Below are positions 47,263 through 61,267 of a stretch of DNA of 64,000 bases, piece after piece. The stretch covers positions 925,028 to 989,027 of the forward strand of contig NZ_JARUQR010000001.1 of the NCBI RefSeq assembly GCF_029767005.1. Direction: 5' to 3'. Made by a program: the position numbers and the translations under genes. The stretch is from Thiomicrorhabdus sp. ZW0627. Lineage in GTDB: Bacteria; Pseudomonadota; Gammaproteobacteria; Thiomicrospirales; Thiomicrospiraceae. Below the pieces are notes generated by a model. The model ran no database searches and had not been told where the DNA came from. It worked only from the letters and a program-made list of their open reading frames with translations. Positions within the stretch are counted from its first letter, which is position 1. Each line of letters starts with the position of its first letter.

Positions 47263-48612
47263 TTAAACGATCAAGCCTTCAATCTCTTTAACCTTCTTCC
47301 AAACTAGGTCCTTATCTCCCCTACTTTCCACATTCAAGCGAAGTAAAGGCTCAGTATTGGAGGCTCTGATATTCATGCGCCAGTCACCAAAGTCCAAGCT
47401 CACACCATCAGTTTTATCTATTTGAGGGGATAGAGAGGAGTAGTAACTCATCACTCGCTCCAAAACCGCAGGGACGTCAGAAACAGTATAGTTAATCTCT
47501 CCACTACATGGGTAGGCCTGCATTCGCTCGTTCACAAGAGAGGATAATGATCTTCCGGTTTTACTCATTAACTCCGCAATCAATAACCACGGGATCATTC
47601 CTGAATCACAATAAGCAAAATCTTTAAAGTAATGATGAGCCGACATTTCCCCACCGTAAATGGCATCTTCCAAACGCATACGCTCTTTAATAAATGCATG
47701 ACCGGTTTTGGATTGCACCGGAGTACCGCCTGCATCGGATACTTGATCTATCGTATTCCAAGTTAAACGAGGGTCATGAATAATCTTTTCACCTGGGTGC
47801 CTCGCTAACAAAGTTTCTGCCAACAGCCCCACAAGATAATACCCCTCTATAAACTCTCCGTTTTCATCAAACAAAAAGCATCGATCAAAATCCCCATCCC
47901 AGGCAATTCCAAAGTCTGCTCCAAACTCTTTAACAGCTTTCGCCGTAACCGATCGATTTTCAGGAATCAATGGATTCGGCACACCATTAGGGAAATTACC
48001 ATCCGGCGTTTCATTAACAAAGACACACTCAAAAGGTAGATTATCGGCAATTTGTTTTACGACAACGCCTGCAGAACCATTCCCGGCATCCATCACTATT
48101 TTCAGGGGTTTTAACGCGTTGAGATCCACGTAAGTGAGTAAATGCCTAATATAGTCACTTTTATCATAGAGCGATGTAATCTGACCTTGTAATTCAGGTT
48201 TAGAACCATAATCATCAGCAATCACTCTAGACTCTATCGATTTCAAACCTGAATCACCTGAAATAGGTCTTGAGCCCTTAGCGACTAACTTCATTCCATT
48301 GTAGCCTTTAGGATTATGACTCGCGGTAATCATGATTCCACCATCTGCATTATGGAAGAATGTTGAAAAGTAGACCTCTTCAGTACCACACAGACCTATA
48401 TCCAATACATCAGCGCCTGAATCCGTCAAACCACTCTTCAAGGCTCTTGCCAACCCTTCGCTCTCTAGACGAATATCGTAACCAACGACTACCGTTTTTG
48501 CTTTTAATTCAGCAACAAAAGCACGACCAATTTTATAAGCCAACTCTTCATTTAAATCATCGGGCACCTTGCCTCGAATATCGTACGCTTTAAAACATGA
48601 AAGTTTTGTCAT
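47263..48612 (-). CDS. manB: Phosphomannomutase
   Basis: This enzyme converts mannose-6-P to mannose-1-P for GDP-mannose; some members also act on glucose phosphates. The ATG at 48612 is chosen (GGAAG upstream, 1 nt after the manC stop), giving 449 residues, close to E. coli ManB. The phosphoserine is S98 in TASHNP (96-101). The Mg2+ loop is DGDFDR, the sugar-binding loop GEMSAHHYF, and the phosphate-binding loop RASNTEPLLRLN. It is the last gene of the operon, followed by a terminator. Confidence 0.94.
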   Translation of the reverse strand: MTKLSCFKAYDIRGKVPDDLNEELAYKIGRAFVAELKAKTVVVGYDIRLESEGLARALKSGLTDSGADVLDIGLCGTEEVYFSTFFHNADGGIMITASHNPKGYNGMKLVAKGSRPISGDSGLKSIESRVIADDYGSKPELQGQITSLYDKSDYIRHLLTYVDLNALKPLKIVMDAGNGSAGVVVKQIADNLPFECVFVNETPDGNFPNGVPNPLIPENRSVTAKAVKEFGADFGIAWDGDFDRCFLFDENGEFIEGYYLVGLLAETLLARHPGEKIIHDPRLTWNTIDQVSDAGGTPVQSKTGHAFIKERMRLEDAIYGGEMSAHHYFKDFAYCDSGMIPWLLIAELMSKTGRSLSSLVNERMQAYPCSGEINYTVSDVPAVLERVMSYYSSLSPQIDKTDGVSLDFGDWRMNIRASNTEPLLRLNVESRGDKDLVWKKVKEIEGLIV

Positions 48613-48613
48613 T

Positions 48614-49994
48614 TTATCTTCCGTAAATATCTTCAATTCTGACAATATCATCCTCACCAGTGTATTCACCGACTTGTACCTCAATCATGACCAAGTCAAT
48701 TTTCCCCTGGTTTTCCAAACGGTGAACCTGTCCCATTTGAATGTAAGTCGATTCATTAGCTCGAACTAAAAACACATCTGAATCCACGGTAACCGTAGCG
48801 GTACCCGAAACGACAATCCAGTGCTCATTTCTGTGGAAATGTTTCTGCAAAGAAAGTTTGCTTCCTGGCTTAACAACTATTCGTTTTACCTTATACTGCT
48901 CTGAATCAATCAAAACCTCATAAGTTCCCCATGGGCGATAAGCTAGACGATGAATTTCGGCCAATTCAGGAGCTTGTTTTTTAATTTGGGCAACTACTTG
49001 TTTTACTTTTTGAGAACTGCCTTTTTTAGAAACTAAAATCGCATCAGTGGTATCTACAACCAATAAATCTTCCACATCAACTAAAGCAATTTGACGATCC
49101 CGCGTAACTAATAAATTATTGGTCGAGTCCACACAGATTGGCTCAGGAGAGTTTTCAACTCTAGCCAAAACAGCATTTTGAGCAGATTCTGACTTTAATT
49201 CATCATACAGTGAATCAAAACTGCCTAAATCAGACCATCCCATATCACAAGCAACCACCTTAACCTTGTCCGATTTTTCCATGACTGCATAATCGATACT
49301 GTCCTCAGGAATCATACGCATTAGGTCCAAATCAATTTTCATCTCAGAATCACAATCAGTGTCAGGCAATGCACTTAAACAGGCTTGATAAATTTCAGGG
49401 GAATGCTTCTTTAACTCATTCAAAAAAACGCCAGCTTTAAAGCAAAACATTCCTGAATTCCAATAATAATTTCCCTGATTAATATAAGTCTGAGCAACTT
49501 CTTCGGAAGGTTTCTCTTTAAAAGACAGTACATCATTTCCGGATGCTTCAATGTAACCAAATCCAGTTTCAGGATAAGTCGGATGAATACCAAACGTTAC
49601 TAAATTCCCTTCTTCAGCCAGAGATCTTGCCTGTCTTACCGCAGCCTCATAGGCTTCACGATTCTTAACCAAATGATCTGAGGTAGTCACCAATACCAAA
49701 TCATCCTCATCCAAACTCAAACATGCCAGTGCTATAGCTGGTGCAGTATTACGCCCTACCGGTTCCAATAAAAAATGAGCAGGACTTTCTTTGATCATCT
49801 GATTCAATTGGTCGACAGCTAAAAAGTATTGATCCGTATTTGATACGATTAGAAATCGAGAACAGATAGGTTCATTGCGCTTTACCGTTTGTTGAAAAAG
49901 AGATTCACCATCAAACAGTCGAACAAATTGTTTTGGTAACATCGTTCGACTCAACGGCCATAGTCGTGTACCAGAACCACCACAGAGAATAATA

Positions 49995-50002
<8 letters not shown>
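48614..50002 (-). CDS. manC: Mannose-1-phosphate guanylyltransferase / mannose-6-P isomerase
   Basis: This enzyme makes GDP-mannose from mannose-1-P and GTP. The type II bifunctional form of 462 residues begins MINIILCGGSGTRLWPLSR (nucleotidyltransferase signature) and has FKEKPSEE for sugar-phosphate binding. The C-terminal cupin isomerase domain contains RPWGTYEVLI, PGSKLSLQKHFHRNEHWIVV and NESTYI. The ATG at 50002 has GGGAG upstream and overlaps the rmd 3' end by 8 nt. Confidence 0.95.
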
Positions 50003-53014
<3,012 letters not shown>

Positions 53015-53018
<4 letters not shown>

Positions 53019-54010
53019 TTTTCCCCTAGAAAATCTTTATAGATATCAACGTGCATATCCGCAATATTGATTGGTGAATAAAATTCAAATGCCTTCAAAC
53101 CTCTTCGTCGCAGTTCTATATACCTATTACTGTCAGCCTCTAGAGATACAAGTTCACCTAATGCAGCTTCAGGAGATTGAACATCAATAAATGCTTCCCG
53201 TAAATTTGACGATGTCATTTCACCAGAGTTTGACAACATCAATACACCATGCCCAAGAGCTGCAATAAAAGACGATCTCCGTTCACTTACGCCATCGGGG
53301 AAAAATAAATAAGAATATTTACTATGAATCAGCCCCTCAGAAACCTCATCTAAAGGCTTATTTAAATGCCAGTTGATATCTAAATCTCCTGAAATTGACT
53401 TAATCTCATCAAAGTAATCCTCACTCCCCTTCGGTATAGCAGAATATATATTGATAGGAAAAGAACGAAAATTTTGATTAAGTTTTCGGGACAGTTCGAT
53501 AAACTCTTCCACACCTTTCTCTTTACGCATCAGGCCAAAGAACGCAATACCCTCTCGTTCAGCCTCTTCAATCACATCCTCTTTAGGCATAAATGCGGGC
53601 AATACTGGTATCACAATTATTTTGCGTCCAAATCTTGACCACACCTTAGAAATCGACAATTTTTCATGCTCTGTCGTCACTATTATTTTTTTTGCAAAAA
53701 ACAACAGAGGTAACTCCGCCAGCTTTCTTAAAATGTGAACTTGACTAAATTCATGAATCGTAACAACTGGACGAGATAAGACCGCCATCAATTGAGGCAA
53801 CAAACTCATTCCATAACCTATTGATGGGTACTGAATATGCACAATGGATTTTTTTCTGTTTTTTAAAACTTTAAAAAAACTAAAAAAGTCAAACTTTACA
53901 ACATCAACTTCACAGCCTCTCGCCATCAATGAAGATGATAAGTTCATTGTATAGTCTCCTACACCACACACTTCCGGCGGAACTGAACCCGTTAACATCA
54001 ATACTTTCAT
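53015..54010 (-). CDS. GT-B glycosyltransferase (family 4-like)
   Basis: This is a 331-residue protein with a GT4-like start MKVLMLTGSVPPEVCGVGDY (glycine-rich acceptor-site loop), VHIQYPSIGYG and VVTIHEFSQ. The C-terminal half has IAFFGLMRKEKGVEEFIEL and a donor region with FFPDGVSERRSSFIAALGHG in place of the usual E-x7-E. It is somewhat shorter than typical GT4 enzymes. Substrate unknown. It is in the operon with 4-nt overlaps on both sides. Confidence 0.78.
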
Positions 54011-55290
54011 TTTATTGTCTGCACCCTATAAGACTTCGCAAGTAAATTTTCTCCCACTAAAACCCCCAAAATTATCCAAAAAAATGAATAGGTATACACG
54101 AAACCAGTCACGACTTGAAGAAACATCATTACGAGAATTGATAACAATACAGATTGTGCCCGGAGCAATACCAGTTTTTCTTTTGAAAACCTTATCGAGG
54201 CTACCATTTCTCGAAGCGTCCAATACAGAAACATCATAAAACCAATTATTCCTGAATTCGCAAGCAGCCCCACCAATAAACTATGTACTGTAACAACACC
54301 CCACCCCATGCCAAACAGAGGACTTTCAATGAACTGCTCCCACCCAAAAGCAACTGAACCAAACCTTTCAATGAAAGAATATGATTCTAGCTTTACCACC
54401 AATAAATCAAATATAAATGGAGCTAAGGCTGAGACTAAAAATAAAGTCAAAAATAGTACTATTCCAAGTAACAGTACACTTCTACTTTTATATACATATA
54501 ACCCAACAGAAATCAAAGCCATACTGACCAACCCCAAATATGCTGACGCTGAAGTTGATAGCATCAATACTATAAATGAATTTATAAGCACAATATTAGT
54601 GAATAAGCCGAGCTTATATCCATATATTTTCATAAAAATAAACAATGAAAAGCAAACGACCAACCACTGTGTGAATATCGAAGGTTCAGTAGAGACAGAT
54701 GATATTCTTTTCATCCCATTTTCAAGAACGGCAGTATAGCCTTGTGCATTTGGATTTACGCTATTATTGAAGACTTCTGAAGGGTAGTACAAATCAAAGG
54801 TAAATGATAAAAACTGGTATTCTCCAATCAAACTAACTACCAACATGGACCATGCAATCGTTGTTAATATTGCCTTATAAAATCCGTACTTATAAACATC
54901 CAGGCCAATAGAAATCGTCAGCAACACACCAATAACAAGATAAACCACTTGGAAATAAGAAAATTCATTTACATAATAGTTTGAGGGATCAACGTACGGA
55001 ACAAATAGGTTGCTAACAATTAAATATAGAATAAAAAACATCCCAAACAAACTAAATTTATAGTTTATAACGTTTACAACCCTGAGTTTTATTATTAAAA
55101 ATGATATTAGGTATGCTAATGAAAAAAACAACGGGTATGAAATCGTATTTTCCGATGCAGTAAAATTTATAACAGCAACTGCTGAAAATGGCATAAAAAA
55201 TACAGCGTATACCAACAAAGCCTTGTGCCCAATAAATAAAGCAAGGAACAATAAAAGTATCGCTATCAATCCCGTGATTGGCACTTCCAT
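54007..55290 (-). CDS. wzy: Wzy-like O-antigen polymerase
   Basis: This is a 427-residue integral membrane protein with about 11-12 hydrophobic segments and a periplasmic loop in the middle (around residues 155-200). Near the C-terminal third is FGWEQFIESPLFGMGWGVVTVHSLLVG, the G-x-G...H-x pattern common to the O-antigen ligase/polymerase (Wzy_C) family. Position inside the sugar-gene operon and the presence of a flippase argue for polymerase over ligase. Base composition is visibly AT-rich. Sequence conservation in this family is low, so the call is by topology and context. Confidence 0.78.
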   Translation of the reverse strand: MEVPITGLIAILLLFLALFIGHKALLVYAVFFMPFSAVAVINFTASENTISYPLFFSLAYLISFLIIKLRVVNVINYKFSLFGMFFILYLIVSNLFVPYVDPSNYYVNEFSYFQVVYLVIGVLLTISIGLDVYKYGFYKAILTTIAWSMLVVSLIGEYQFLSFTFDLYYPSEVFNNSVNPNAQGYTAVLENGMKRISSVSTEPSIFTQWLVVCFSLFIFMKIYGYKLGLFTNIVLINSFIVLMLSTSASAYLGLVSMALISVGLYVYKSRSVLLLGIVLFLTLFLVSALAPFIFDLLVVKLESYSFIERFGSVAFGWEQFIESPLFGMGWGVVTVHSLLVGLLANSGIIGFMMFLYWTLREMVASIRFSKEKLVLLRAQSVLLSILVMMFLQVVTGFVYTYSFFWIILGVLVGENLLAKSYRVQTIK

Positions 55291-55291
55291 G

Positions 55292-56140
55292 TTATTGAAT
55301 AATCCTATTAAAAATTAGTCGCCATATTCTTGTATCGTAGCATTTGATTTTCACGTACAACTTTACAGTCCTTAGGAACAACCTAAACAAGGTTAATTTG
55401 TATACTGGTGAACATCTTTCACTCAAAGCCTCTTTATTAGCTGACAGAACCAACAATGTATGTTTTATCATCCTTAAAGCGTTACTGGATAAAGACCCTT
55501 CATGCACACGATATTTTGCTAATGGCTTATCGATAAAAAATATAACCGAATTATTTAAAGCGAGCCTTATCCACAAATCATAATCGCAAGTAAAATAAGG
55601 CTCTCTAAATAAAACGCCTCTAGACATAAGATTATTTTTTATAAAACTCCGATCAAACATAGTGAAATTAATTGAAAAAGGGTTTTTTAATAAAATCTCA
55701 GAACACGACATTAGCCTCTTACCACCATGAACGCGCATTTTCCTCTTTCTAAGCCCCTTTTGGGTCAACAACAAATGTTCAGTAGATACTATATTTACAT
55801 TCGGCTCATCTCTAAAAACACTGATACATTCTTCTATAAAATTTGATTCAATCAAATCATCAGCACTTAGTAGGACCAAATAGTCGCCAGAAGCTCTTTT
55901 TACCACTAAATTCCAATTAGCAGCCATGCTTACCAAAGAATCGTTTCTTTCAACCATAACCCTTTCATCAAGATCACATAAATCATTCAATATGATTCCC
56001 GTTCCATCAGAAGAAGCGTTATCTTGAATTAATACTTCAATATTTCTATACGACTGATTCAGCACACTCTCAACCGTTTCTTGAAGGTGATTCTCTCCAT
56101 TATAAACAGGTATACAGACACTTACTTTCGGTTGGTACAC
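55292..56140 (-). CDS. Family 2 glycosyltransferase
   Basis: This is a 282-residue GT-A inverting glycosyltransferase. It begins PKVSVCIPVYNGENHLQETV, then has VLNQSYRNIEVLIQDNASSDGT and the DXD-type motif in YLVLLSADDLIE, with a later FRDEPNVNIVS and a W-rich acceptor helix (DYDLWIRLAL). A basic hydrophobic C-terminus may associate with the membrane. It overlaps the flippase gene by 19 nt. Donor unknown. Confidence 0.88.
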   Translation of the reverse strand: MYQPKVSVCIPVYNGENHLQETVESVLNQSYRNIEVLIQDNASSDGTGIILNDLCDLDERVMVERNDSLVSMAANWNLVVKRASGDYLVLLSADDLIESNFIEECISVFRDEPNVNIVSTEHLLLTQKGLRKRKMRVHGGKRLMSCSEILLKNPFSINFTMFDRSFIKNNLMSRGVLFREPYFTCDYDLWIRLALNNSVIFFIDKPLAKYRVHEGSLSSNALRMIKHTLLVLSANKEALSERCSPVYKLTLFRLFLRTVKLYVKIKCYDTRIWRLIFNRIIQ

Positions 56141-57411
56141 ACGGCCTCCTCACTAAACAATTTTTTTTTCACATAATACTTATACATCAAGAAACTTGCT
56201 ACCTGAGCCGTTAGTCCTGAAAGTGAAAATACAATCACATCCTCAAACCTTGAAGTAAAAAAAGTCAGTGTAAAGAAAGTCAAAGCAAAGACAATATTCA
56301 CAAAAATAAATACATTCGCTTTAGTAGAAGTAATTAACACTCCAACAAAAACTGATTCAAAAATTACTATCGCCTGCCAAGCGCCAATTATTCCCGTCAG
56401 GACTAAGTAATTAATCATATCTAAATTCAGATTAGAAAAATTAGACTGTAAATCAAAATAATCAAACAAATAAACTAGAATCATTAAGAACGATAAAAGT
56501 AATATATAAATACTCACCGACTCTTTGAGATAAGTATTTGCAACTTCACTGTAGTTTGAAACTTTCTGATTGGCCGCTTTTTTGGCTAACTCATACATAT
56601 AGACTCTATTTGATGGCCCAACAGCAACGGTAAACAAAGCGATTATAGACCTGTATGCATAATTGAATAAACTTAGAGCACCTTCCTGAAAACCTAACAA
56701 TACGAAATTAGTAATAAGCTGAAAGGAAATGGTATAAAAGTTGTGCCCCAACCTCATAAAACAGCTGTTAATTACAAAAGCTTTTATCTCGCAGGATTCG
56801 CATTTGAAATAAAAGCCATTACTCTTCCAAACATAAATAGTTGAAACAATAGCTCCGAGCCACATAATGCATGAATAAATAATGCTGACAATATAAACAC
56901 TTAAATCTTGCCCGAACGTCCAGGCAGTCACTCCTACCAGTAGCGCAATATTTGGTATAAGAACCAATAGGTATGACTTTAAAATTGCCCCTTCAGCGTT
57001 AAAAAACCTGTCATTAAGCGCAATTATTGCATAGGCCGGTAACGCCAATAGAAAACCATGCATAACTCCTGTACTTATGAAGTCAGCTAATCCCGAATTA
57101 ACAAAAAATTGAAGTCCAAGAAAAACAGAAAAGGCAACAACCACACTGGTCGAAACAGACGAAACAAATGTTTTGTAATAAAAACCAATAGCCGAATTTA
57201 TTCCAACTCTTGACTTGATTCTATTGAAATAGACAATAAATTGATCAAATGGCATCAAAATAATAAGTTGGGAAATCGTAACTATTGACAAGGCAAGAAA
57301 CAAGAAATCGGTTTCTGTATTAGTTCCATGAAAAATAACTAACAGTAATAAGACAAGAGCCTGTGTCAAGACAGATAGACTTGCCAAAATATTCTTTGAA
57401 AATCTAACCAT
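56122..57411 (-). CDS. wzx: Wzx-like polysaccharide flippase
   Basis: This is a 429-residue membrane protein of the MOP/PST type with about 12 helices, and the N-terminal segment FSKNILASLSVLTQALVLLL is typical. It would flip the undecaprenyl-linked repeat unit to the periplasm. Charged residues (FIVYFNRIKSRVG, YKTFVSS) occur between helices 2 and 4. The coding sequence is strongly AT-rich. It lies between the epimerase and GT2 genes; context supports the call more than sequence identity does. Confidence 0.75.
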   Translation of the reverse strand: MVRFSKNILASLSVLTQALVLLLLVIFHGTNTETDFLFLALSIVTISQLIILMPFDQFIVYFNRIKSRVGINSAIGFYYKTFVSSVSTSVVVAFSVFLGLQFFVNSGLADFISTGVMHGFLLALPAYAIIALNDRFFNAEGAILKSYLLVLIPNIALLVGVTAWTFGQDLSVYIVSIIYSCIMWLGAIVSTIYVWKSNGFYFKCESCEIKAFVINSCFMRLGHNFYTISFQLITNFVLLGFQEGALSLFNYAYRSIIALFTVAVGPSNRVYMYELAKKAANQKVSNYSEVANTYLKESVSIYILLLSFLMILVYLFDYFDLQSNFSNLNLDMINYLVLTGIIGAWQAIVIFESVFVGVLITSTKANVFIFVNIVFALTFFTLTFFTSRFEDVIVFSLSGLTAQVASFLMYKYYVKKKLFSEEAVCTNRK

Positions 57412-57413
57412 CT

Positions 57414-57962
57414 TTAACTGCTAACGCCAAACTCAGACAAACTTGGAAAGGCGCAATCACGATCAGATATTACTAGTTCATTTCTTGAAAAAATCTGTTC
57501 CCAATCAAAACCAAAACTATCCCATCTTATCCCTGAGTCGGAAGAAGGAGAGTGAACTGTCGTTGTTAAATACGTCACTGTTGCAGACTCTGAGAGAGTT
57601 AAGAAACCATGTGCAAATCCTTTTGACATATATAAAGACTTTACATTTTCACTTGAAAGCTTCGTGTAAAAGAAATTTCCAAAGGAATCTGAATCTCTAC
57701 GTATATCAACCGCTACATCGAGTATTTCACCGTCAGTGACATAAACTAATTTTGCGTGGTCATGCGGGGGTTGCTGAAAATGCATTCCCCTTAAAACACC
57801 TTTTTTAGAGACGGAATAAAAGCTTTCCTTAAAATCGCACTCTAAACCAGACTCATTAAATAAATCGGAATGAAATGTTTTAACAAAAAGCCCTCGTTGG
57901 TCTTCAAATTTTTTACTTTGTATCTCAAAAACCCCATCTAAATTAGTTTCTTTAATTTCCAT
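57414..57962 (-). CDS. RmlC-like epimerase, probable AscE (CDP-4-keto-3,6-dideoxyglucose 5-epimerase)
   Basis: This is a 182-residue cupin of the dTDP-4-dehydrorhamnose 3,5-epimerase family. The catalytic His is H61 in VLRGMHFQQ (RmlC H63), and the putative acid Tyr is Y131. D169 lies in the ISDRDCAFP segment. The tyrosine pair of RmlC (NYYSP) is replaced by T-V-H-S-P (135-139). Since no rmlA/B/D genes are present and the neighbours make a CDP-3,6-dideoxyhexose, a C5-only epimerase of CDP-ascarylose synthesis is the best fit. It overlaps the reductase gene by 11 nt. An ordinary rhamnose epimerase acting with genes elsewhere is the alternative. Confidence 0.75.
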   Translation of the reverse strand: MEIKETNLDGVFEIQSKKFEDQRGLFVKTFHSDLFNESGLECDFKESFYSVSKKGVLRGMHFQQPPHDHAKLVYVTDGEILDVAVDIRRDSDSFGNFFYTKLSSENVKSLYMSKGFAHGFLTLSESATVTYLTTTVHSPSSDSGIRWDSFGFDWEQIFSRNELVISDRDCAFPSLSEFGVSS

Positions 57963-58890
57963 GCAGACTATTCTCTTTATAATAAGAAATGGTATTTTTT
58001 ATACCTTTATGAATTGTATATTCAGGTTCCCAGTCCAATACTTGACGTATTTTGGAAGTATCGGCAAATGCAATTGGAATATCCAAAAGCGAAGGTTCGC
58101 CCCATTTTTTCTTTACACTTTGGCCTAAACACTCTTCAACAACGGAAACTACATCCCGGATACTCAAAGCAACTCCAGATCCCAAATTGAACACTTCATA
58201 TTCTGCGTCCCAGTCACGAGAATGTAATCGCTCAATTGCTTTAACGTAAGCCTGAACAATATCCTTAACATAAATCAGATCTATTTTCTGAAGACCTTCA
58301 GATAACTCAATAACATCATCATTTATCGCTTTGTTGATAATCATTGGAACAAGCTTATGGTTATCCCTTTCACCATAAGGTGAAAACAGCCTGAATGTGT
58401 TAATCGCTATTTGACTTGAATAGGTTTTTAAAGCCTCTTCAAAAATAATTTTGGTTTTTGCGTAAAGATTATAAGGGCTTACTTCTGAGGTTTCTTTAAC
58501 AGGTAGAATTGAACAATCATATTCAAAAAAAGTTCCAGTATTAATAAAAGCTTTTACACCTTTTCGAACACCTATCTCAACAAGTTGAAGCGGAAAAGAA
58601 ACATTTGCTTGAATCATCTCATCAACTTCTTGCCCATTATCGAACTTACGATAAAGTGTCGCCAAATGAATAATTACGTCAATTTGTTGCTCTTCAAAAA
58701 TACTTTCAAGTAAATCGACTCCTAGATCATAGGTTTTTACTTGATTTAACAAATGTTCAATCCGCCATAAATTAGACGATGATCGTTTAAGAACGATCAC
58801 CTTATGTCCTTGGTTTAAGAGTGTTTCAAGCAAGTGACTGCCTATAAACCCTGTCGCACCTGTTAATAAAATAGTTCGCAAATCTTGCAT
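57952..58890 (-). CDS. SDR reductase, probable AscF / CDP-3,6-dideoxyhexose synthase
   Basis: This is a 312-residue extended SDR with TGATGFIGS (10-18), IIHLATLY and Y143-x3-K147 (YAKTK). Its pattern resembles CDP-abequose and CDP-paratose synthases (IIHLAT, FINTGTFFEY, KIDLIYVKDIVQAY). It would reduce the 4-keto group of a CDP-3,6-dideoxyhexulose. Alone it could make abequose or paratose; with the adjacent epimerase it fits AscF, giving CDP-ascarylose. It overlaps rfbH by 1 nt (TAATG). Confidence 0.8.
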   Translation of the reverse strand: MQDLRTILLTGATGFIGSHLLETLLNQGHKVIVLKRSSSNLWRIEHLLNQVKTYDLGVDLLESIFEEQQIDVIIHLATLYRKFDNGQEVDEMIQANVSFPLQLVEIGVRKGVKAFINTGTFFEYDCSILPVKETSEVSPYNLYAKTKIIFEEALKTYSSQIAINTFRLFSPYGERDNHKLVPMIINKAINDDVIELSEGLQKIDLIYVKDIVQAYVKAIERLHSRDWDAEYEVFNLGSGVALSIRDVVSVVEECLGQSVKKKWGEPSLLDIPIAFADTSKIRQVLDWEPEYTIHKGIKNTISYYKENSLHGN

Positions 58891-60206
58891 TAAAAATTCA
58901 CACCAAAAAATTCTTCTAATTTCTCTGCGACATAATCTAACTGCTCTTTACCTAGACCAGGATAAATCCCTAACCACAAAGTTTGGTTCATCGTGATATC
59001 CGTGTTCGTTAACTCACCAACTACCCGGTGCTCTACATCCTGGAAATAAGGTTGTCTAATTAAATTACCGGCAAACAAGAGACGCGTACCAATCTTGCTC
59101 TGATCCAGATACTTCGTAAGATCAACCCTGTCTACACCCGCTGAATCTTTTATTGTGATTGGAAAGCCGAACCAAGAAGGTGTAGAACCTTCAGTTGCAT
59201 CTGTAATTTCAATAAAATCCGTCAAACTCGCCAAACGTTCTTTCAGATAGTCAAAATTAGCATTTCGTTTTTCAATAAACTCCGGCAAACGTTTTAACTG
59301 AGCCAAACCACAAGCGGCCTGCATGTCTGAAATTTTTAGGTTATACCCAAGATGAGAATATGTGTACTTGTGGTCATAACCTTGCGGCAGAGTGCCTAAT
59401 TGCATATTAAATCGAGTACCGCATGTATTATCACATCCAGGCTTACAATAACAATCACGACCCCAGTCTCTAAACGATTCCGCAATTACGGCGAGCTTTG
59501 GATCATTCGTAAATACAGCACCGCCCTCACCCATTGTTATATGATGAGCCGGATAAAAACTACAGGTTGCGATATCACCAAAAGTACCCACATGCTTACC
59601 ATCAAATTTAGCACCTAAAGCATCACAACAATCTTCAATAAGCCACAAGTGATGCTTCTCACAAATCTCTTTTACTTTTGCTAGGTTAAATGGGTTACCC
59701 AGAGTATGAGCGAGCATAATTGCTTTTGTTTTTGGCGTAATCGCCGCCTCAATCAAATCTGCATTCACATTGTGGGTACTCAAATCAACGTCAACAAATA
59801 CAGGAACAGCACCAAACTGAATGATCGGGTTTACAGTTGTTGGGAAACCTGCAGCCACTCCTATTACTTCATCACCTTTCTTAATCGCTCTAGGGCCAAG
59901 CTTTGGTGACGTTAATGCACTAAACGCTACCAAATTTGCTGAAGAGCCTGAATTGACTGTAATCAAGTGTTTTACACCGATAAACTCTGCCAATTCTTTC
60001 TCAAACTGATCATTAAAACGACCTGTAGTCAGCCAACCATCAAGCGACGCCTCAACCATATACTGAAGCTCTGTCTCTCCAATGACCTTTCCGGATGGCG
60101 GAACGACCGATGTGCCGGGTTCAAAAGCTTTTTCAGCATACTGCAGTTCTGCGTACTGTTTAACAAGTTCAGCAATCTCTTTTCTAAGACCATCAGTTGT
60201 TTGCAT
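58890..60206 (-). CDS. rfbH: CDP-4-keto-6-deoxy-D-glucose-3-dehydrase (E1)
   Basis: This is a PMP/[2Fe-2S] enzyme that removes the C3 hydroxyl to form 3,6-dideoxyhexoses. The 438-residue protein has the aspartate-aminotransferase-like fold, but the PLP lysine is replaced by His in [11 protein letters not shown] (H221/H222), the hallmark of E1. The iron-sulfur ligands follow the known C-x57-C-x-C-x7-C spacing exactly: C194, C252, C254, C262. It requires the reductase E3, encoded upstream at 62067. It overlaps rfbG by 14 nt. Confidence 0.96.
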   Translation of the reverse strand: MQTTDGLRKEIAELVKQYAELQYAEKAFEPGTSVVPPSGKVIGETELQYMVEASLDGWLTTGRFNDQFEKELAEFIGVKHLITVNSGSSANLVAFSALTSPKLGPRAIKKGDEVIGVAAGFPTTVNPIIQFGAVPVFVDVDLSTHNVNADLIEAAITPKTKAIMLAHTLGNPFNLAKVKEICEKHHLWLIEDCCDALGAKFDGKHVGTFGDIATCSFYPAHHITMGEGGAVFTNDPKLAVIAESFRDWGRDCYCKPGCDNTCGTRFNMQLGTLPQGYDHKYTYSHLGYNLKISDMQAACGLAQLKRLPEFIEKRNANFDYLKERLASLTDFIEITDATEGSTPSWFGFPITIKDSAGVDRVDLTKYLDQSKIGTRLLFAGNLIRQPYFQDVEHRVVGELTNTDITMNQTLWLGIYPGLGKEQLDYVAEKLEEFFGVNF

Positions 60207-61263
60207 TTTTCATTTCTCTCATATATTCATTAATTTCATCAAGGCATATAACTTGCATATCTTCTTCGTTCAACCAAGATTGATGCCACTTAACAATTTT
60301 TTCCAATGTTTGCTTTAAGCGCCAAGTAGGCTGCCAATTCAACCTAAATTTAGCCTTTGAAATATCCAATTTCAAGTAACCAGCCTCATGAGGATGCGAG
60401 TTTTTATCCAACTCCCAGCTTGCGTCCGACCATAAAGACACCATCTGATCCAGTATCCAATCTACAGGCTTTGCATCCTCCTCATAAGGACCAAAGTTCC
60501 AGCCTTCCGCATACTCTTCCGGATTTTCATAAAGCGCTTGAGCCAAAACCAAATATCCAGACAATGGCTCCAAAACATGTTGCCAAGGTCGTGTCGACAT
60601 GGGGTTACGTACAATAACTGGTTCGCCTTTTTCAAAAGCGCGAAGGATATCAGGAATCAAACGGTCATCAGCCCAATCGCCACCACCGATTACATTCCCA
60701 GCACGTGCAGATGCCAACGCTACGCCTTTCTCTTGCATAAAGGATCTTCTATAAGCTGCCGTAACCAACTCAGCGCAACCTTTGCTGCTGCTGTATGGAT
60801 CATAACCACCCATAGGTTCATCTTCTCGATATCCCCACACCCACTCTTTATTCTCATAACATTTATCAGTAGTTACACTAACAATTGCTTTCAAGCTGGA
60901 ACAGCTTTTAGCCGCCTCCAGTACTTTTGCCGTCCCCATTACATTTGTATCATAGGTTTCCAGAGGCTCTTTATATGAAAGCCTGACTAGAGGCTGTGCG
61001 GCCATATGAATAAGAATATCCGGATCGAAACCAACCATACTCGCACTTAGTTTTTCAAAGTCTCGAATATCCCCAATTTCAGATTCGATCTTCTCAGCAA
61101 CTCTGGCCTCTTCAAATAGGCTAGGAGTGGTTGGTGGAGCCAATGAATACCCCTTTACCTTCGCCCCCATGGAGCTCAGCCATAATGAAAGCCAGCTTCC
61201 TTTGAAGCCTGTATGCCCCGTTAAAAAAACTTTTTTCCCACTCCAGAAGTTCTTATTGACCAT
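60193..61263 (-). CDS. rfbG: CDP-glucose 4,6-dehydratase
   Basis: This enzyme converts CDP-glucose to CDP-4-keto-6-deoxyglucose, the substrate of RfbH. The 356-residue extended SDR has GHTGFKG (16-22), [12 protein letters not shown], the catalytic strand [11 protein letters not shown] and Y157-x3-K161 (YSSSK). [19 protein letters not shown] is typical of RfbG. It starts 4 bp after rfbF. Confidence 0.96.
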   Translation of the reverse strand: MVNKNFWSGKKVFLTGHTGFKGSWLSLWLSSMGAKVKGYSLAPPTTPSLFEEARVAEKIESEIGDIRDFEKLSASMVGFDPDILIHMAAQPLVRLSYKEPLETYDTNVMGTAKVLEAAKSCSSLKAIVSVTTDKCYENKEWVWGYREDEPMGGYDPYSSSKGCAELVTAAYRRSFMQEKGVALASARAGNVIGGGDWADDRLIPDILRAFEKGEPVIVRNPMSTRPWQHVLEPLSGYLVLAQALYENPEEYAEGWNFGPYEEDAKPVDWILDQMVSLWSDASWELDKNSHPHEAGYLKLDISKAKFRLNWQPTWRLKQTLEKIVKWHQSWLNEEDMQVICLDEINEYMREMKNANN

Positions 61264-61267
61264 CAGA

